Source of the DNA: Lysobacter sp.
GTDB lineage: Bacteria; Pseudomonadota; Gammaproteobacteria; Xanthomonadales; Xanthomonadaceae
DNA length: 64,000 bases
Direction of reading: 5' to 3'
Assembly (NCBI GenBank): GCA_019634715.1
Contig: JAHCAU010000008.1
Location: forward strand, 1-64,000
The position numbers and the translations under genes are program-made. The notes under the pieces were generated by a model that had not been told where the DNA came from, did no database searches, and worked only from the letters and a program-made list of their open reading frames with translations. Positions 34,656 through 44,286 of this stretch are shown one piece after another (position 1 is the first letter of the stretch; each line of letters begins with the position of its first letter).

Positions 34656-35388
34656 CAAGATGATCTCCGCTGATGCGGATTAGACCGATGCAGTAGTGCC
34701 CGCTTTCGTCATCAGGAACTCGATATACGTACACCGATGCTCCCAACCCGGTGCGCGACTCCTTTCTGTCCTTGCCGAATCCCCACCACTCATTTCCTTT
34801 CAGTCGAATCATTCTGTCGGTACGCGTGTATCCGGCGGCAACCAGATCCTTGGCCACTGACTCGAAATCCAAAGTGCAATAGGTCGGCTGCTGGTCGGTC
34901 CAGGGTTCGACGCCGTTGTTCAAATACAGTTTGATGGTCGGTGGCTCTTCCATTCTTCCGAGCCGCTCCACGGCGACACGATAGTTCCATCCTTCCGATG
35001 TCCTGCCGAAATAGTGGTGGCCGTCCCTCATGCCGGCCTGCGGGCTCAATCGGATCTGCAGCGTCGACTCAACGTGCTGCTTCTCCAGATCCTCCAGCGT
35101 CCGCAGGCTCCCCAGCAGCGCCAATATCTGCCGCCTGAGCTTCGCGGCCGGAATCGCGGGGCCGTGCACGGGATCGGTGGGCTGCGCGTCGAGAGGAGGG
35201 ACTGGCCCGACTTCGGCCGTGTCCGCGGCTGGCGGCACCGTCTGCACCTCGGGCATGGACGCCGACGGAGCGGCGGCCTCGATCGTCGGCGCTTCGACCG
35301 GCTGCGGCTGCGTACCGTTCGCGCCGCAGGCGGCCAGCGTGCTGCTGGTCGCGAGCGCGGCGATGGCCGCCACGGATGTCCATTGCAT
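34648..35388 (-). CDS. Lipoprotein, candidate immunity protein for the overlapping HExxH effector
   Basis: This 246-residue protein has a lipoprotein signal (lipobox TLAACG) and then a long acidic/proline linker. The folded part contains GWNYRVAVERLG, C.LDFESVAKDLVAAGY and a C-terminal YCIGLIRI, the same layout as the lipoprotein at 14251-14943. It overlaps the effector gene by eight bases, so the two are translationally coupled, with immunity first. The ATG at 35388 was chosen because it starts the signal; the frame stays open far upstream (see 35389-36085). Immunity is inferred from pairing, paralogy and the general rule for Xanthomonadales T4SS effectors. Confidence 0.68.
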   Translation of the reverse strand: MQWTSVAAIAALATSSTLAACGANGTQPQPVEAPTIEAAAPSASMPEVQTVPPAADTAEVGPVPPLDAQPTDPVHGPAIPAAKLRRQILALLGSLRTLEDLEKQHVESTLQIRLSPQAGMRDGHHYFGRTSEGWNYRVAVERLGRMEEPPTIKLYLNNGVEPWTDQQPTYCTLDFESVAKDLVAAGYTRTDRMIRLKGNEWWGFGKDRKESRTGLGASVYVYRVPDDESGHYCIGLIRISGDHLDA

Positions 35389-36085
35389 GGTCGAGTCCTC
35401 GGGGGTGGATGGCGTCTGCGCCGACAGGGTAGCGCCGTCATGGCGGAAGCGGGACGTGTACCGGGCCGGCGCCGCAGGACCACGAAACGGCGGCGGCCCG
35501 AGCGCGCGGGCCGTACGCGCGTTGATCGTCTCCACGTCCCGCTGCAGCTGCAGGTCGTGCAGGGGATCGCCGCGATTCGGGCGCAGGCGGAAGCGCATGT
35601 CGTCGGCTTGATGGACGGCGTCGGAGTCGCGGGCGCGTGTGTCCGCGTGTTCCTTCGCCTGAAGCTGGGCGGTGAGGCCCTGCACGCCCGGCGCGGGATC
35701 AGTGACCAAGTGGACCTCCGCCAACGCGGATACCGCTGATACAGGGCCTGACATCGAGCACGACCACGCTCCTCGTTGTATGCCATTGCATTGCGATGTC
35801 CTTGTCGATGGCGCCTGGGCTGTCTCGGGAACGCACGGTTGCTGCATGCGGGTCTTGCGGCCATACCTTTCGCCTGGCAGGTCCGCGACGGCGGCGATCA
35901 ATGTAACAGAAAGTTTCAGTCGATCAACGTGAAAAGTGCGGGTGTCTTTCCGGGCCTGGTCATGGAGCCGCCGCGAGCCGGCCGACGACCGTCGGCAGGA
36001 CGCGGTGCCCCGTTCGTGCGCCGCGACACGACAAGGGGTCGGGATTGATGCACAGTGGCGTGCCCGCCCGATGCCCGGAGCTTGC
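35389..36085. other. Gap with a coding-like tract and a possible promoter
   Basis: On the minus strand the immunity frame stays open to beyond 36000, and 35400-35754 has coding-like third-position GC. An ATG at 35754 would begin MSGPVSAVSALAEVHLV. It may be a remnant of another gene or an N-terminal extension. Near 35895-35925 the minus strand has TTGATC and TACATT 16 bases apart, a weak sigma-70 promoter in A/T-rich DNA. Nothing else is supported. Confidence 0.35.
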
Positions 36086-37234
36086 GTGAACAGGATGCGG
36101 ATCGTTCTTCTGGTGCTGGCGGCATGCCTGCCGTCGATGGCTGCCGCGCAGGCCATTCCCGCCGCCGCGGAGATCGACGACAAGGTCCGCAGCGTGATGG
36201 CGCGGACCGGTGCGCAGGGCCTGGCCATCGCGGTGATCGACAAGGGGCGGCCGGTGCATGTCCAGGCTTACGGCCTGCGCAACGGCAGGGGCGACCCGCT
36301 GACGGTCGACACGGTGATGTACGGGGCCTCGCTGACCAAGACCGTGTTCGCGTACACGGTCGTGCGCCTGGCGCAGCAGCGGCGCATCGATCTGGATACA
36401 TCGATCGCCCGCTACCTGCCCGAGCCGCTGCCGAGCTACGCCGGCAAGGACATCGTGAACCGCTATGCCGACTGGTCGGCGCTCGACGAACGCTGGCGGG
36501 CGCTGACGCCGCGCATCCTGCTGACGCACAGCGCCGGCTTCGCCAACTTCGGTTTCCTCGAACCCGACCGCAAGCTGAAATTCCATTTCGACCCGGGGGC
36601 GCGCTACGCGTACTCGGGCGATGGCCTGAATACCCTGCAGTTCGTGATGGAGCGCGGCCTCGGCATCGACGTCGGCGCGGAGACGGACCGGATCTTCGCC
36701 GGATTCGGCATGCGCAACACCAGCCTGGTCTGGCGCCCGGAGTTCGCCGCCAACCTGGCCGATGGCTGGGACGCGCAGGGCCGCATCGAGCCCCACGACG
36801 AACGCTCGAAGGTGCGCGCGGCCGGCTCGATGGATACCACCATCGCCGATTTCGCGACGTTCGCGGCCGCGTTCGTGCGCGGCGACGGCCTCTCGCGCAA
36901 GGCGCGCGCCGAGTTGCTGCGCCCGCAGCTGCCGATCACCACCCGCACGCAGTTTCCGACGCTGCAGGCGGAGCTGCCGCCGGCGGAACGGCGCGCGGAT
37001 CTCGCCGCGGGCCTGGGGCTGGTGGTCTTCGAAGGGCCGCAGGGCCGCGGCTTCTACAAGGGCGGGCACAACGACAGCACCGGCAACACCTGGGTGTGCG
37101 TGGTCGCGAAGCGCCGCTGCGTGGTGATCCTCGCCAACGACGTGCGCGCCGAACGCGGCTTCCGCGAACTGGTCGACTTCGTGCTCGGCCCGACCGGCGT
37201 GCCCTACGACTGGGAGTACGGCAGCGAAGGGTGA
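36086..37234 (+). CDS. Secreted serine hydrolase (class C beta-lactamase/penicillin-binding-protein fold)
   Basis: This 382-residue protein has a signal peptide (MRIVLLVLAACLPSMAAAQ). The beta-lactamase/esterase fold motifs are the nucleophile SLTK (in GASLTKTVFAYT), YSG in place of YxN (RYAYSGDGLNT) and a KGGHND block near the C-terminus in place of KTG. The GTG at 36086, five bases after GGAG, is the best start; the ATG at 36095 is the alternative. Proteins of this type include esterases, D-aminopeptidases and PBP-like enzymes, and antibiotic hydrolysis should not be assumed. Confidence 0.78.
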   Translation: MNRMRIVLLVLAACLPSMAAAQAIPAAAEIDDKVRSVMARTGAQGLAIAVIDKGRPVHVQAYGLRNGRGDPLTVDTVMYGASLTKTVFAYTVVRLAQQRRIDLDTSIARYLPEPLPSYAGKDIVNRYADWSALDERWRALTPRILLTHSAGFANFGFLEPDRKLKFHFDPGARYAYSGDGLNTLQFVMERGLGIDVGAETDRIFAGFGMRNTSLVWRPEFAANLADGWDAQGRIEPHDERSKVRAAGSMDTTIADFATFAAAFVRGDGLSRKARAELLRPQLPITTRTQFPTLQAELPPAERRADLAAGLGLVVFEGPQGRGFYKGGHNDSTGNTWVCVVAKRRCVVILANDVRAERGFRELVDFVLGPTGVPYDWEYGSEG

Positions 37235-37280
37235 TCGCGCACTGCGCGGGTCCGCGCTGGCGCTCGATGCGACATCGGGA

Positions 37281-37757
37281 TCAGGGCGTCGGTCGCTGCG
37301 CCAGCCAGCGATCCAGCTGGCTCGCGAACGCCTGGCGGTCGCGGGCGTGGAAGCTGGACGGGCCGCCGGTCTGCACGCCGGCGCCGCGGAGTTCTTCCAT
37401 GAAGTTCCGCATCGACAGACGTTCGGCGATGTTGTCGGGGGTGTAGCGTTCGCCGCGCGGATTGACGGCGATGCCGCCTTTCTCGATCACGCGGGCGGCG
37501 AGCGGAATGTCCTGGGTGACAACGAGGTCACCGGGGTGCAGGCGTTCGACGATCGCGCTGTCGGCGACGTCGTAGCCGCCCTGCACCTGCAAGGCACGGA
37601 TGAAGCGCGAGGGCGGGGTGCGCAGCCACTGGTTGGCGACGAGGGTGACCTGCACCTGCGCGCGTTCCGCGGCTCGGAACAGGATCTCCTTGATCGCCAC
37701 GGGGCAGGCGTCGGCGTCGACCCAGATCTGCGGCTGGGGATGCCCCGGCGCGCTCAC
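37281..37757 (-). CDS. YaiI/YqxD (DUF188) family protein
   Basis: This 158-residue protein starts with the family opening [20 protein letters not shown] and continues with [13 protein letters not shown] and [15 protein letters not shown], typical of the YaiI/YqxD family, which has a PIN-like fold. Its function is not established. The start is a GTG at 37757 that overlaps the stop of the small gene upstream in a GTGA arrangement, so the two are coupled. Confidence 0.85.
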   Translation of the reverse strand: MSAPGHPQPQIWVDADACPVAIKEILFRAAERAQVQVTLVANQWLRTPPSRFIRALQVQGGYDVADSAIVERLHPGDLVVTQDIPLAARVIEKGGIAVNPRGERYTPDNIAERLSMRNFMEELRGAGVQTGGPSSFHARDRQAFASQLDRWLAQRPTP

Positions 37758-37903
37758 TGCGGGTCGGCGGGCGGCTCGGGTGCCGGATCGGCGGTCTTGC
37801 TGCTTTCGCGCGCTGCGCGCTTTTTCGCCTGCTTCTCGTCCTGCTGCTTTTTCTTCGCGATTTCGCGCTGACGTTTTTCGAAGTTGTAATTGGGCTTGGC
37901 CAA
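37754..37903 (-). CDS. Small lysine-rich protein (TTG start)
   Basis: This 49-residue protein starts at a TTG and reads [19 protein letters not shown], then a Lys/Gln-rich stretch and a Pro-rich tail. The opening KPNYNYEKRQ-like motif recurs in many proteobacteria as a short conserved protein of unknown role. It is highly basic and probably binds nucleic acid or is disordered. It ends in the four-base overlap with the YaiI-like gene. Confidence 0.7.
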   Translation of the reverse strand: MAKPNYNFEKRQREIAKKKQQDEKQAKKRAARESSKTADPAPEPPADPQ

Positions 37904-38184
37904 GGCGGTCTCTCGTGGGGAAGGGAGGAAGGGCGCATGCGGTGCGCCGGGAATCGGGTCGGAAGATCGCGCCGCCAGGTCGTGTCGGGAGGCGCCGCTG
38001 CAGGCGATGCGATCGGTACGCCGTCGCCCTGCGGATGCCGGGCGATGGCATTGCGGCGAACCCGTGCATCCGGGGCCATGCTACACCACCGGGCCGCCTG
38101 GGAGGCCGGACCCCGGATTCGCGGGGGGGCGTGGAGCGGGAAGCAGGCAGCAAAAAAGGGCAGAAAGCGGACGCCGGGGATCGA

Positions 38185-38970
<786 letters not shown>

Positions 38971-39184
38971 GGGCATCTCCTCGTGCGGGACGCATGATGC
39001 GTCGTGCGTCGTGCTCAGGTGGGCCGGGATGGAAAGATGAATCGATCGGACATCGCAGGATGCGAAGCCCGGATGCGATGCATGCATGACGCGTGCCAGA
39101 CGCGCAGGCGGGTGGCACGGATGATCGACGCGCATCCGCGCGCGGTGCGTCGCGAAAGACTTTCCACGGGCCGCAGATGTTGCG

Positions 39185-39277
39185 TGGCACAGGGGCTGCA
39201 ACGATGGCGCGCGGCTGCCGATGGCTGAAGGATGAAGAGGAGGCGCATCGTCGCAAGCGTCTGGCACGCGACTTGCA
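39185..39277 (+). promoter_or_regulatory. Sigma-54 (-24/-12) promoter, with a second weaker match
   Basis: TGGCACGCGACTTGCA at 39262-39277 fits the RpoN consensus TGGCACG-N4-TTGCA without a mismatch. It lies 48 bases before the ATG of the Q/N-rich gene. A second, imperfect match (TGGCAC then CTGCA) is at 39185-39200. No enhancer-binding protein gene is nearby. From 38971 to 39184 I see no gene. Confidence 0.65.
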
Positions 39278-39325
39278 ACGATCTCCATGCGGGTCTTCCG
39301 CATCCCCCGAACTGGAGACAGCGAC

Positions 39326-39532
<207 letters not shown>

Positions 39533-39584
39533 GTCCGCCTCGCGAGGCGCGACGCCCCGGGCATCGCGCCCGGGCCATGAAACG

Positions 39585-39612
39585 ACGAAGGGCGCCTTGC
39601 GGCGCCCTTCGT
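39585..39612. terminator. Terminator-like hairpin between convergent genes
   Basis: A 12-bp perfect stem (ACGAAGGGCGCC and complement) closes a 4-base loop TTGC. It lies between the convergent Q/N-rich gene and metK, so it can serve both strands. Confidence 0.65.
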
Positions 39613-39637
39613 GCATGCTGCGGGTGTCGTCGGCCGA

Positions 39638-40873
39638 TTACTTCAGGCCGGCGTCCTTGCGCAGTTCGTCGGCCTTGTCGGTCTTCTCCCACGAGAAGGC
39701 GGTGGCCTTGACGGTCTTGCCGCTGCCGTCGACGTAGGACACGTCCTTGGGCTTGCGGCCGAAGTGGCCGTAGGCGGCGGTGTCCTGGTAGATCGGGTGG
39801 ATCAGGTCGAGCATCTTCACGATGCCGTACGGGCGCAGGTCGAAGTGCTTGCGGATCAGCTTCTCGATCCTGTCGTCCGGGATCTTGCCGGTGCCGAAGG
39901 TGGTGACCGAAATGCTGGTCGGTTCGGCGACGCCGATGGCGTACGACACCTGCACTTCGCACTTGTCGGCCAGGCCGGCGGCGACGATGTTCTTCGCCAC
40001 GTAGCGCGCGGCGTAGGCGGCCGAGCGGTCGACCTTCGACGGGTCCTTGCCGGAGAACGCGCCGCCGCCGTGGCGGGCCATGCCGCCGTAGGTGTCGACG
40101 ATGATCTTGCGGCCGGTCAGGCCGCAATCGCCCACCGGGCCGCCGATCACGAAGATGCCGGTCGGGTTGATGTGCACCTTGTTCTTCGGCAGCGCGTCGA
40201 GCCACTTCTTCGGCAGCACCGGCTTGAGGATGTGCTCGCGCACGGCCTCGATCAGGTCCTTCTGCTTGATGCCCGGGTCGTGCTGGGTGGACAGCACCAC
40301 GGCGTCGAGGCCGGCGACCTTGTGGTCGGCGTCGTAGCGCAGGGTGACCTGCGACTTGGCGTCGGGGCGCAGCCACGGCAGCTTGCTGTTCTTCTGCTTG
40401 CGCACCTTGGCCTGCTGTTCGACCAGGCGGTGCGAGTAGTAGATCGGCGCCGGCATGAACTCGGGCGCTTCGTTGCAGGCGTAGCCGAACATCAGGCCCT
40501 GGTCGCCCGCGCCCTGTTCCTCGGGCTTCTTCGACTTCCTGTCGGTGCCGTCGACGCCCGCGGCGATGTCGGGCGACTGCTTGCCGAGCATGTTGATGAT
40601 GGCGCAGGTGTGGCCGTCGAAACCGACGTCGGAGTTGTCGTAGCCGATCTGGTTGATGACGTTGCGGGCCAGGCCCTCGATGTCCACCCAGGCGCTGGTG
40701 GTCACTTCGCCGGCCACGATGGCGGCGCCGGTCTTCACCAGGGTCTCGCAGGCCACGCGCGCGCGCTTGTCCTGGGTCAGGATGGCATCGAGGACGGCAT
40801 CCGAGATCTGGTCCGCCATTTTGTCCGGATGGCCTTCGGACACCGATTCGGAGGTGAAGAGATAGCTGGACAT
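39638..40873 (-). CDS. metK: S-adenosylmethionine synthetase
   Basis: This 411-residue enzyme makes SAM from ATP and methionine. Family motifs are [19 protein letters not shown] at the N-terminus, [12 protein letters not shown] in the middle and [19 protein letters not shown] further on. Length is slightly above the usual 380-400. The leader of about 70 bases has A/T-rich sequence and a small stem, ATCCC and GGGAT, but I cannot place it in a known SAM riboswitch class. The gene ends close to a shared terminator. Confidence 0.97.
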   Translation of the reverse strand: MSSYLFTSESVSEGHPDKMADQISDAVLDAILTQDKRARVACETLVKTGAAIVAGEVTTSAWVDIEGLARNVINQIGYDNSDVGFDGHTCAIINMLGKQSPDIAAGVDGTDRKSKKPEEQGAGDQGLMFGYACNEAPEFMPAPIYYSHRLVEQQAKVRKQKNSKLPWLRPDAKSQVTLRYDADHKVAGLDAVVLSTQHDPGIKQKDLIEAVREHILKPVLPKKWLDALPKNKVHINPTGIFVIGGPVGDCGLTGRKIIVDTYGGMARHGGGAFSGKDPSKVDRSAAYAARYVAKNIVAAGLADKCEVQVSYAIGVAEPTSISVTTFGTGKIPDDRIEKLIRKHFDLRPYGIVKMLDLIHPIYQDTAAYGHFGRKPKDVSYVDGSGKTVKATAFSWEKTDKADELRKDAGLK

Positions 40874-41162
40874 CGTGGTCGTTTTCCTTGTGCTTGAAGA
40901 TTTATCCCTTGATCGGGATGAAAAGATGGCCGCGCATGATACACCCCCCCGGAACGGTTTGCATGGGTCCGGTCCGTCGGGGGGACGGGCGGTCGTTGTA
41001 CCGCATTCCGGCGCATCGTGCGTGACGCGGATCTTCGCCCGAAGGGGACATCCCGGACTGGCGGGCACCGCGGGGGGCTGTCATCGGGCCGCCGCGAAAC
41101 CGCCATCGGCCTGTCGCGACGGGCGCGCAGGCTGGCGGCCATCCCGGCCGACGATTCCTGCC

Positions 41163-42872
41163 ATGCGCGCGCTCGAACAGCACCTGCAGTCCCGCTATCC
41201 CCGCTGGTTCACCGGGCATCGCGCCCGCCTCGCCCGGCCGCTGCTGAAGGGCATCGGCCGCTGGTCCCGGTTCGATGCGATCGAAACCTTCCTCGACGGC
41301 CACGGCGACCGCCGGGGTTTCGACTTCGTCGATGCGGCGGTCGATTTCCTCGGACTGCGCTGCGAGGTGGCGGAGACGGGGCTGGGCAACGTCCCGGCCG
41401 TCGGCCGCCTGCTGGTGGTGGCGAACCACCCGTCGGGCGCGCTCGACGCCCTGGCCCTGCTGCAGGCGCTGGGACGGGTGCGTCGCGACGTGCGCATCGT
41501 CGCCAACGACCTGCTGGGCACGCTCGAACCCCTGGCCGAACTGCTGCTGCCGGTGCGCATCCTCGGTGGACGGCCGTCGCCGGACAGCCTGCGCGCGATC
41601 GAGCAGGCGCTGGAGGCCGACCAGTGCGTGGTGGTGTTCCCGGCCGGCGAGGTGTCGCGGCTGGGCTGGGCCGGGGTGCGCGACACCCGCTGGCGGCACG
41701 GGTTCCTGCGCTTCGCGCGGCGCTGCGGCGCGCCGGTGCTGCCGGTGCGGATCGCGGCGCGCAATTCCGCGCTGTTCTACGGCGCCTCGGCGCTGTACAA
41801 GCCGGTCGGCACCGCGCTGCTGGCGCGCGAGATGTTCGCGCGTCGCAGCCGGCCGATCCGGTTGCACGTCGGCACGCCGCTGCGCATCGAGGCCGGTGCC
41901 GACCCGGCGCGCACGCTGCGCCAGGTGCGCAAGGCGCTGTATGCGCTGGGCAGGCGCGGCGCGTCGTTGCCCGAGTCGGCGCCGCTGCCCGCGCCGGTGG
42001 CCGCCCCAGTCGATGTGCCGACCCTGCTGATGGCGATGGCGCGCACCGAACTGCTGGGCCGCACCGGCGACGGCAAGGAGATCCGCCTGGCGCGGCTGGA
42101 GGCCGATGCACCGCTGCTGCACGAGATCGGACGCCTGCGCGAAGCCACGTTCCGCGAGGTGGGCGAGGGCACGGGCCGCAGCCTCGATCTCGACGACTTC
42201 GACACGCATTACGAGCACATCCTGGTCTGGGACGCCGCCGCCGGGCGCATCGCCGGTGCCTACAGGGTGGCGCGGGGCGCGAGCGTGCTGGCGCGTCGCG
42301 GCCTGGCCGGGCTGTACACCGCATCGCTGTTCCACTACGGCGACGAGGCGCTGCCGCGCATCGCCCAGGGCCTGGAACTGGGCCGCAGCTTCGTGGCGCG
42401 CGAGTACTGGGGCAGCCGCAGCCTCGACTACCTGTGGCAGGGCATCGGCGCCTACCTGCGCAAGCATCCGCAGGTGCGCTACCTGTTCGGTGCGGTGTCG
42501 ATCAGCGCGGCGCTGCCGCTGCCGGCGCGCGAGCACCTGGTCGCCTACTACTCGCGCTACTACGGCGCGAACGATGCCGTGGCCTCGCTGCGGCCGTTCC
42601 GCTATTTCGCGGCGCCGCCGGATTTCGGCGACCTCGACGCCGACACCGCCTACGACGTGCTCAAGGGCAATCTCGCCGCGCACGGCGCGAGCGTGCCGGT
42701 GCTGTACAAGCAGTACACCGAACTGTGCGAGCCGGGCGGCGCACGCTTCCTCGCCTTCGGTGTGGATCCGGCCTTCAGCGACAGCATCGACGGACTGATC
42801 GAAGTGGACATGCAGCGCATCCTGCCGAAGAAGCGCCAGCGCTACCTGCAGCCGCGCGAGGCGGTGGCATGA
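41163..42872 (+). CDS. OlsF-like bifunctional acyltransferase (PlsC domain plus GNAT domain)
   Basis: This 569-residue protein has an N-terminal PlsC-type O-acyltransferase domain (NHPSGALDA, the HxxxxD catalytic motif, near residue 85, and FPAGEVSR) and a C-terminal GNAT domain related to hemolysin/OlsB (YRVARGASVL, LYTASLFHY, LELGRSFV). That order, O-acyltransferase then N-acyltransferase, is that of OlsF, which makes ornithine lipids in a single protein. The product here is inferred. Its stop overlaps the next start (ATGA), so the phosphatase gene is in the same operon. Confidence 0.72.
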   Translation: MRALEQHLQSRYPRWFTGHRARLARPLLKGIGRWSRFDAIETFLDGHGDRRGFDFVDAAVDFLGLRCEVAETGLGNVPAVGRLLVVANHPSGALDALALLQALGRVRRDVRIVANDLLGTLEPLAELLLPVRILGGRPSPDSLRAIEQALEADQCVVVFPAGEVSRLGWAGVRDTRWRHGFLRFARRCGAPVLPVRIAARNSALFYGASALYKPVGTALLAREMFARRSRPIRLHVGTPLRIEAGADPARTLRQVRKALYALGRRGASLPESAPLPAPVAAPVDVPTLLMAMARTELLGRTGDGKEIRLARLEADAPLLHEIGRLREATFREVGEGTGRSLDLDDFDTHYEHILVWDAAAGRIAGAYRVARGASVLARRGLAGLYTASLFHYGDEALPRIAQGLELGRSFVAREYWGSRSLDYLWQGIGAYLRKHPQVRYLFGAVSISAALPLPAREHLVAYYSRYYGANDAVASLRPFRYFAAPPDFGDLDADTAYDVLKGNLAAHGASVPVLYKQYTELCEPGGARFLAFGVDPAFSDSIDGLIEVDMQRILPKKRQRYLQPREAVA

Positions 42873-43687
42873 ACGCCCTGCAGGGACGTCGCCGCGCGGT
42901 GTTCCTGTCGGACCTGCACCTCGGCGCCAGCCACTGCCATGCGGCGGAACTGGCCGATTTCCTCGATGCGATCGACTGCGAACGCCTGTACCTGGTCGGC
43001 GACATCGTCGACCTGTGGTGGATGGCGAGCCGCCGCGCGCGCTGGTCGTTCGCCGAGCAGCGCGTGTTCGAGCGCCTGCACGCGATGCGCCGCACCGGTA
43101 CGGAGATCGTCTACATCCCCGGCAACCACGACCGCCCGCTGCGCCAGGTCTGCGGACTGACGCTGCCGGCGATGCGCGTGCGTCGTCGCGCGATCCACGT
43201 CACCGCGGACGGTCGCCGGCTGCTGGTGGTGCACGGCGACGACTACGACGGCATCACCCAGTTCGGCAACCTGCAGGAAAGGTTCGGCGATTGGCTGTAC
43301 GACCGCATCCTCACCGGCAACCGCGTGTTCAACCTGGCGCGTCGCCGGCTCGGCCTGCGCTACTGGTCGCTCGCGGAATTCCTCAAGCAGCGCAGCGGCG
43401 CCGCCGAGCGCTACATCGCGCGCTTCGTCGATGCCGGCCTGGCCGATGCGCGCCGGCGCGGTCTCGACGGCATCGTCTGCGGCCACATCCACCGTGCCGC
43501 GCTGTGCGAACGCGACGGCCTGGTCTACGCCAACGACGGCGACTGGGTGGAAAGCCTCACCGCCTTCGTCGAGGAACCCGACGGCACCCTGCGCCTGCTC
43601 TCGCACCGCGGCGAGGTGCTGGCCGAACTGCCGCCGTTGCGGTGCCCGGCACTGCGCGTCGATCCCGGGGAACGACGCGCGGCATGA
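42869..43687 (+). CDS. Metallophosphoesterase of the LpxH/UDP-2,3-diacylglucosamine hydrolase type
   Basis: This 272-residue protein has the metallophosphoesterase blocks DLHLGA, VGDIVDLWW, GNHDRP, VHGDDYD and CGHIHRA, in the order found in LpxH-like enzymes. These bind two metal ions. It is translationally coupled to the OlsF-like gene, so a role in membrane-lipid turnover or the lipid A-like pathway is plausible. It may not be the main LpxH of the cell, since that gene is usually elsewhere. The C-terminal third has a basic stretch that could touch the membrane. Confidence 0.8.
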   Translation: MNALQGRRRAVFLSDLHLGASHCHAAELADFLDAIDCERLYLVGDIVDLWWMASRRARWSFAEQRVFERLHAMRRTGTEIVYIPGNHDRPLRQVCGLTLPAMRVRRRAIHVTADGRRLLVVHGDDYDGITQFGNLQERFGDWLYDRILTGNRVFNLARRRLGLRYWSLAEFLKQRSGAAERYIARFVDAGLADARRRGLDGIVCGHIHRAALCERDGLVYANDGDWVESLTAFVEEPDGTLRLLSHRGEVLAELPPLRCPALRVDPGERRAA

Positions 43688-43703
43688 GGGCGGAGCCGTT
43701 CTT

Positions 43704-43765
43704 GCGGGAGCGACGCAAGTCGCGACGCACAAATGAAGTGGGGGCGCGACTTGCGTCGCTCCTGC
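43704..43765. repeat. Inverted repeat of the GGAGCGACGCAAGTCGCG type
   Basis: Two 21-base arms (43704-43724 and 43745-43765) pair with one mismatch across a 20-base loop. The same kind of sequence is a frequent intergenic repeat in Xanthomonas and Stenotrophomonas. It separates the phosphatase gene from the next small gene. Confidence 0.7.
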
Positions 43766-43912
43766 AGCGTTCCAGGATGCGGTTCCGGGATCGGATGGCC
43801 CGCGAATTCGCGGCCAAGGCTTGACCCCGGGGTGGCGGATCGCGAAAGATCGGCGGCAGGGAGGAGCCCGCGACCGCCGTCGGCTCCCGCAGGACAGGAT
43901 GGGGACGCAGGG

Positions 43913-44170
43913 ATGAGCGACACGGAGATCGTCGAGGTTTCGTTTGTCGAGGTGTCGTTCGAGCGCGACATCGCGCCGATGTTCAAGCTGTACCGCGCCG
44001 CGATGCTGTGGCGTTTCGACATGACGAAACACGAGGACGTGAAGGCGCACGCGCGACCGATCCTCGCGCGCATCCGCAACGGCAACATGCCGCCGCCGCC
44101 GTACACGCCGCTGACCGAACAGGAGGTCGCGCGCTTCGCGGCCTGGATCGAACAGGGATTTCCGGACTGA
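43913..44170 (+). CDS. Short protein resembling a heme-less cytochrome c domain
   Basis: This 85-residue protein contains SFERDIAPMF near the start and GNMPPPPYTPLTEQEVARFAAWIEQG at the end. These are hallmarks of planctomycete-type cytochrome c modules (FxxDIxP opening and PLTxxEVxxLxxWI ending), but the CxxCH heme site and any cysteine are missing, and there is no signal peptide. It may be a degenerate or regulatory relative. A GGGA element precedes the ATG. Confidence 0.6.
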   Translation: MSDTEIVEVSFVEVSFERDIAPMFKLYRAAMLWRFDMTKHEDVKAHARPILARIRNGNMPPPPYTPLTEQEVARFAAWIEQGFPD

Positions 44171-44286
44171 GGCCACCTTCAGCGCCGGGTGTCGCGGCAC
44201 GGGCGGCTGAACGCGGGCGTGCCTGCCGGTTTCGGAGCATGGCTTCCGGCACGTCCATGCCCCGTCTGCATCGATAGCATCGCCGG

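Noticed and set aside
36086..37234. Antibiotic-resistance beta-lactamase
   Set aside because: The fold matches, but YSG and KGG replace the usual YxN and KTG. Many such proteins are esterases or peptidases, so a resistance claim is not supported.
40874..40945. SAM riboswitch upstream of metK
   Set aside because: The leader is only about 70 bases and holds one small stem (ATCCC/GGGAT). I could not find the conserved core of any SAM riboswitch class.
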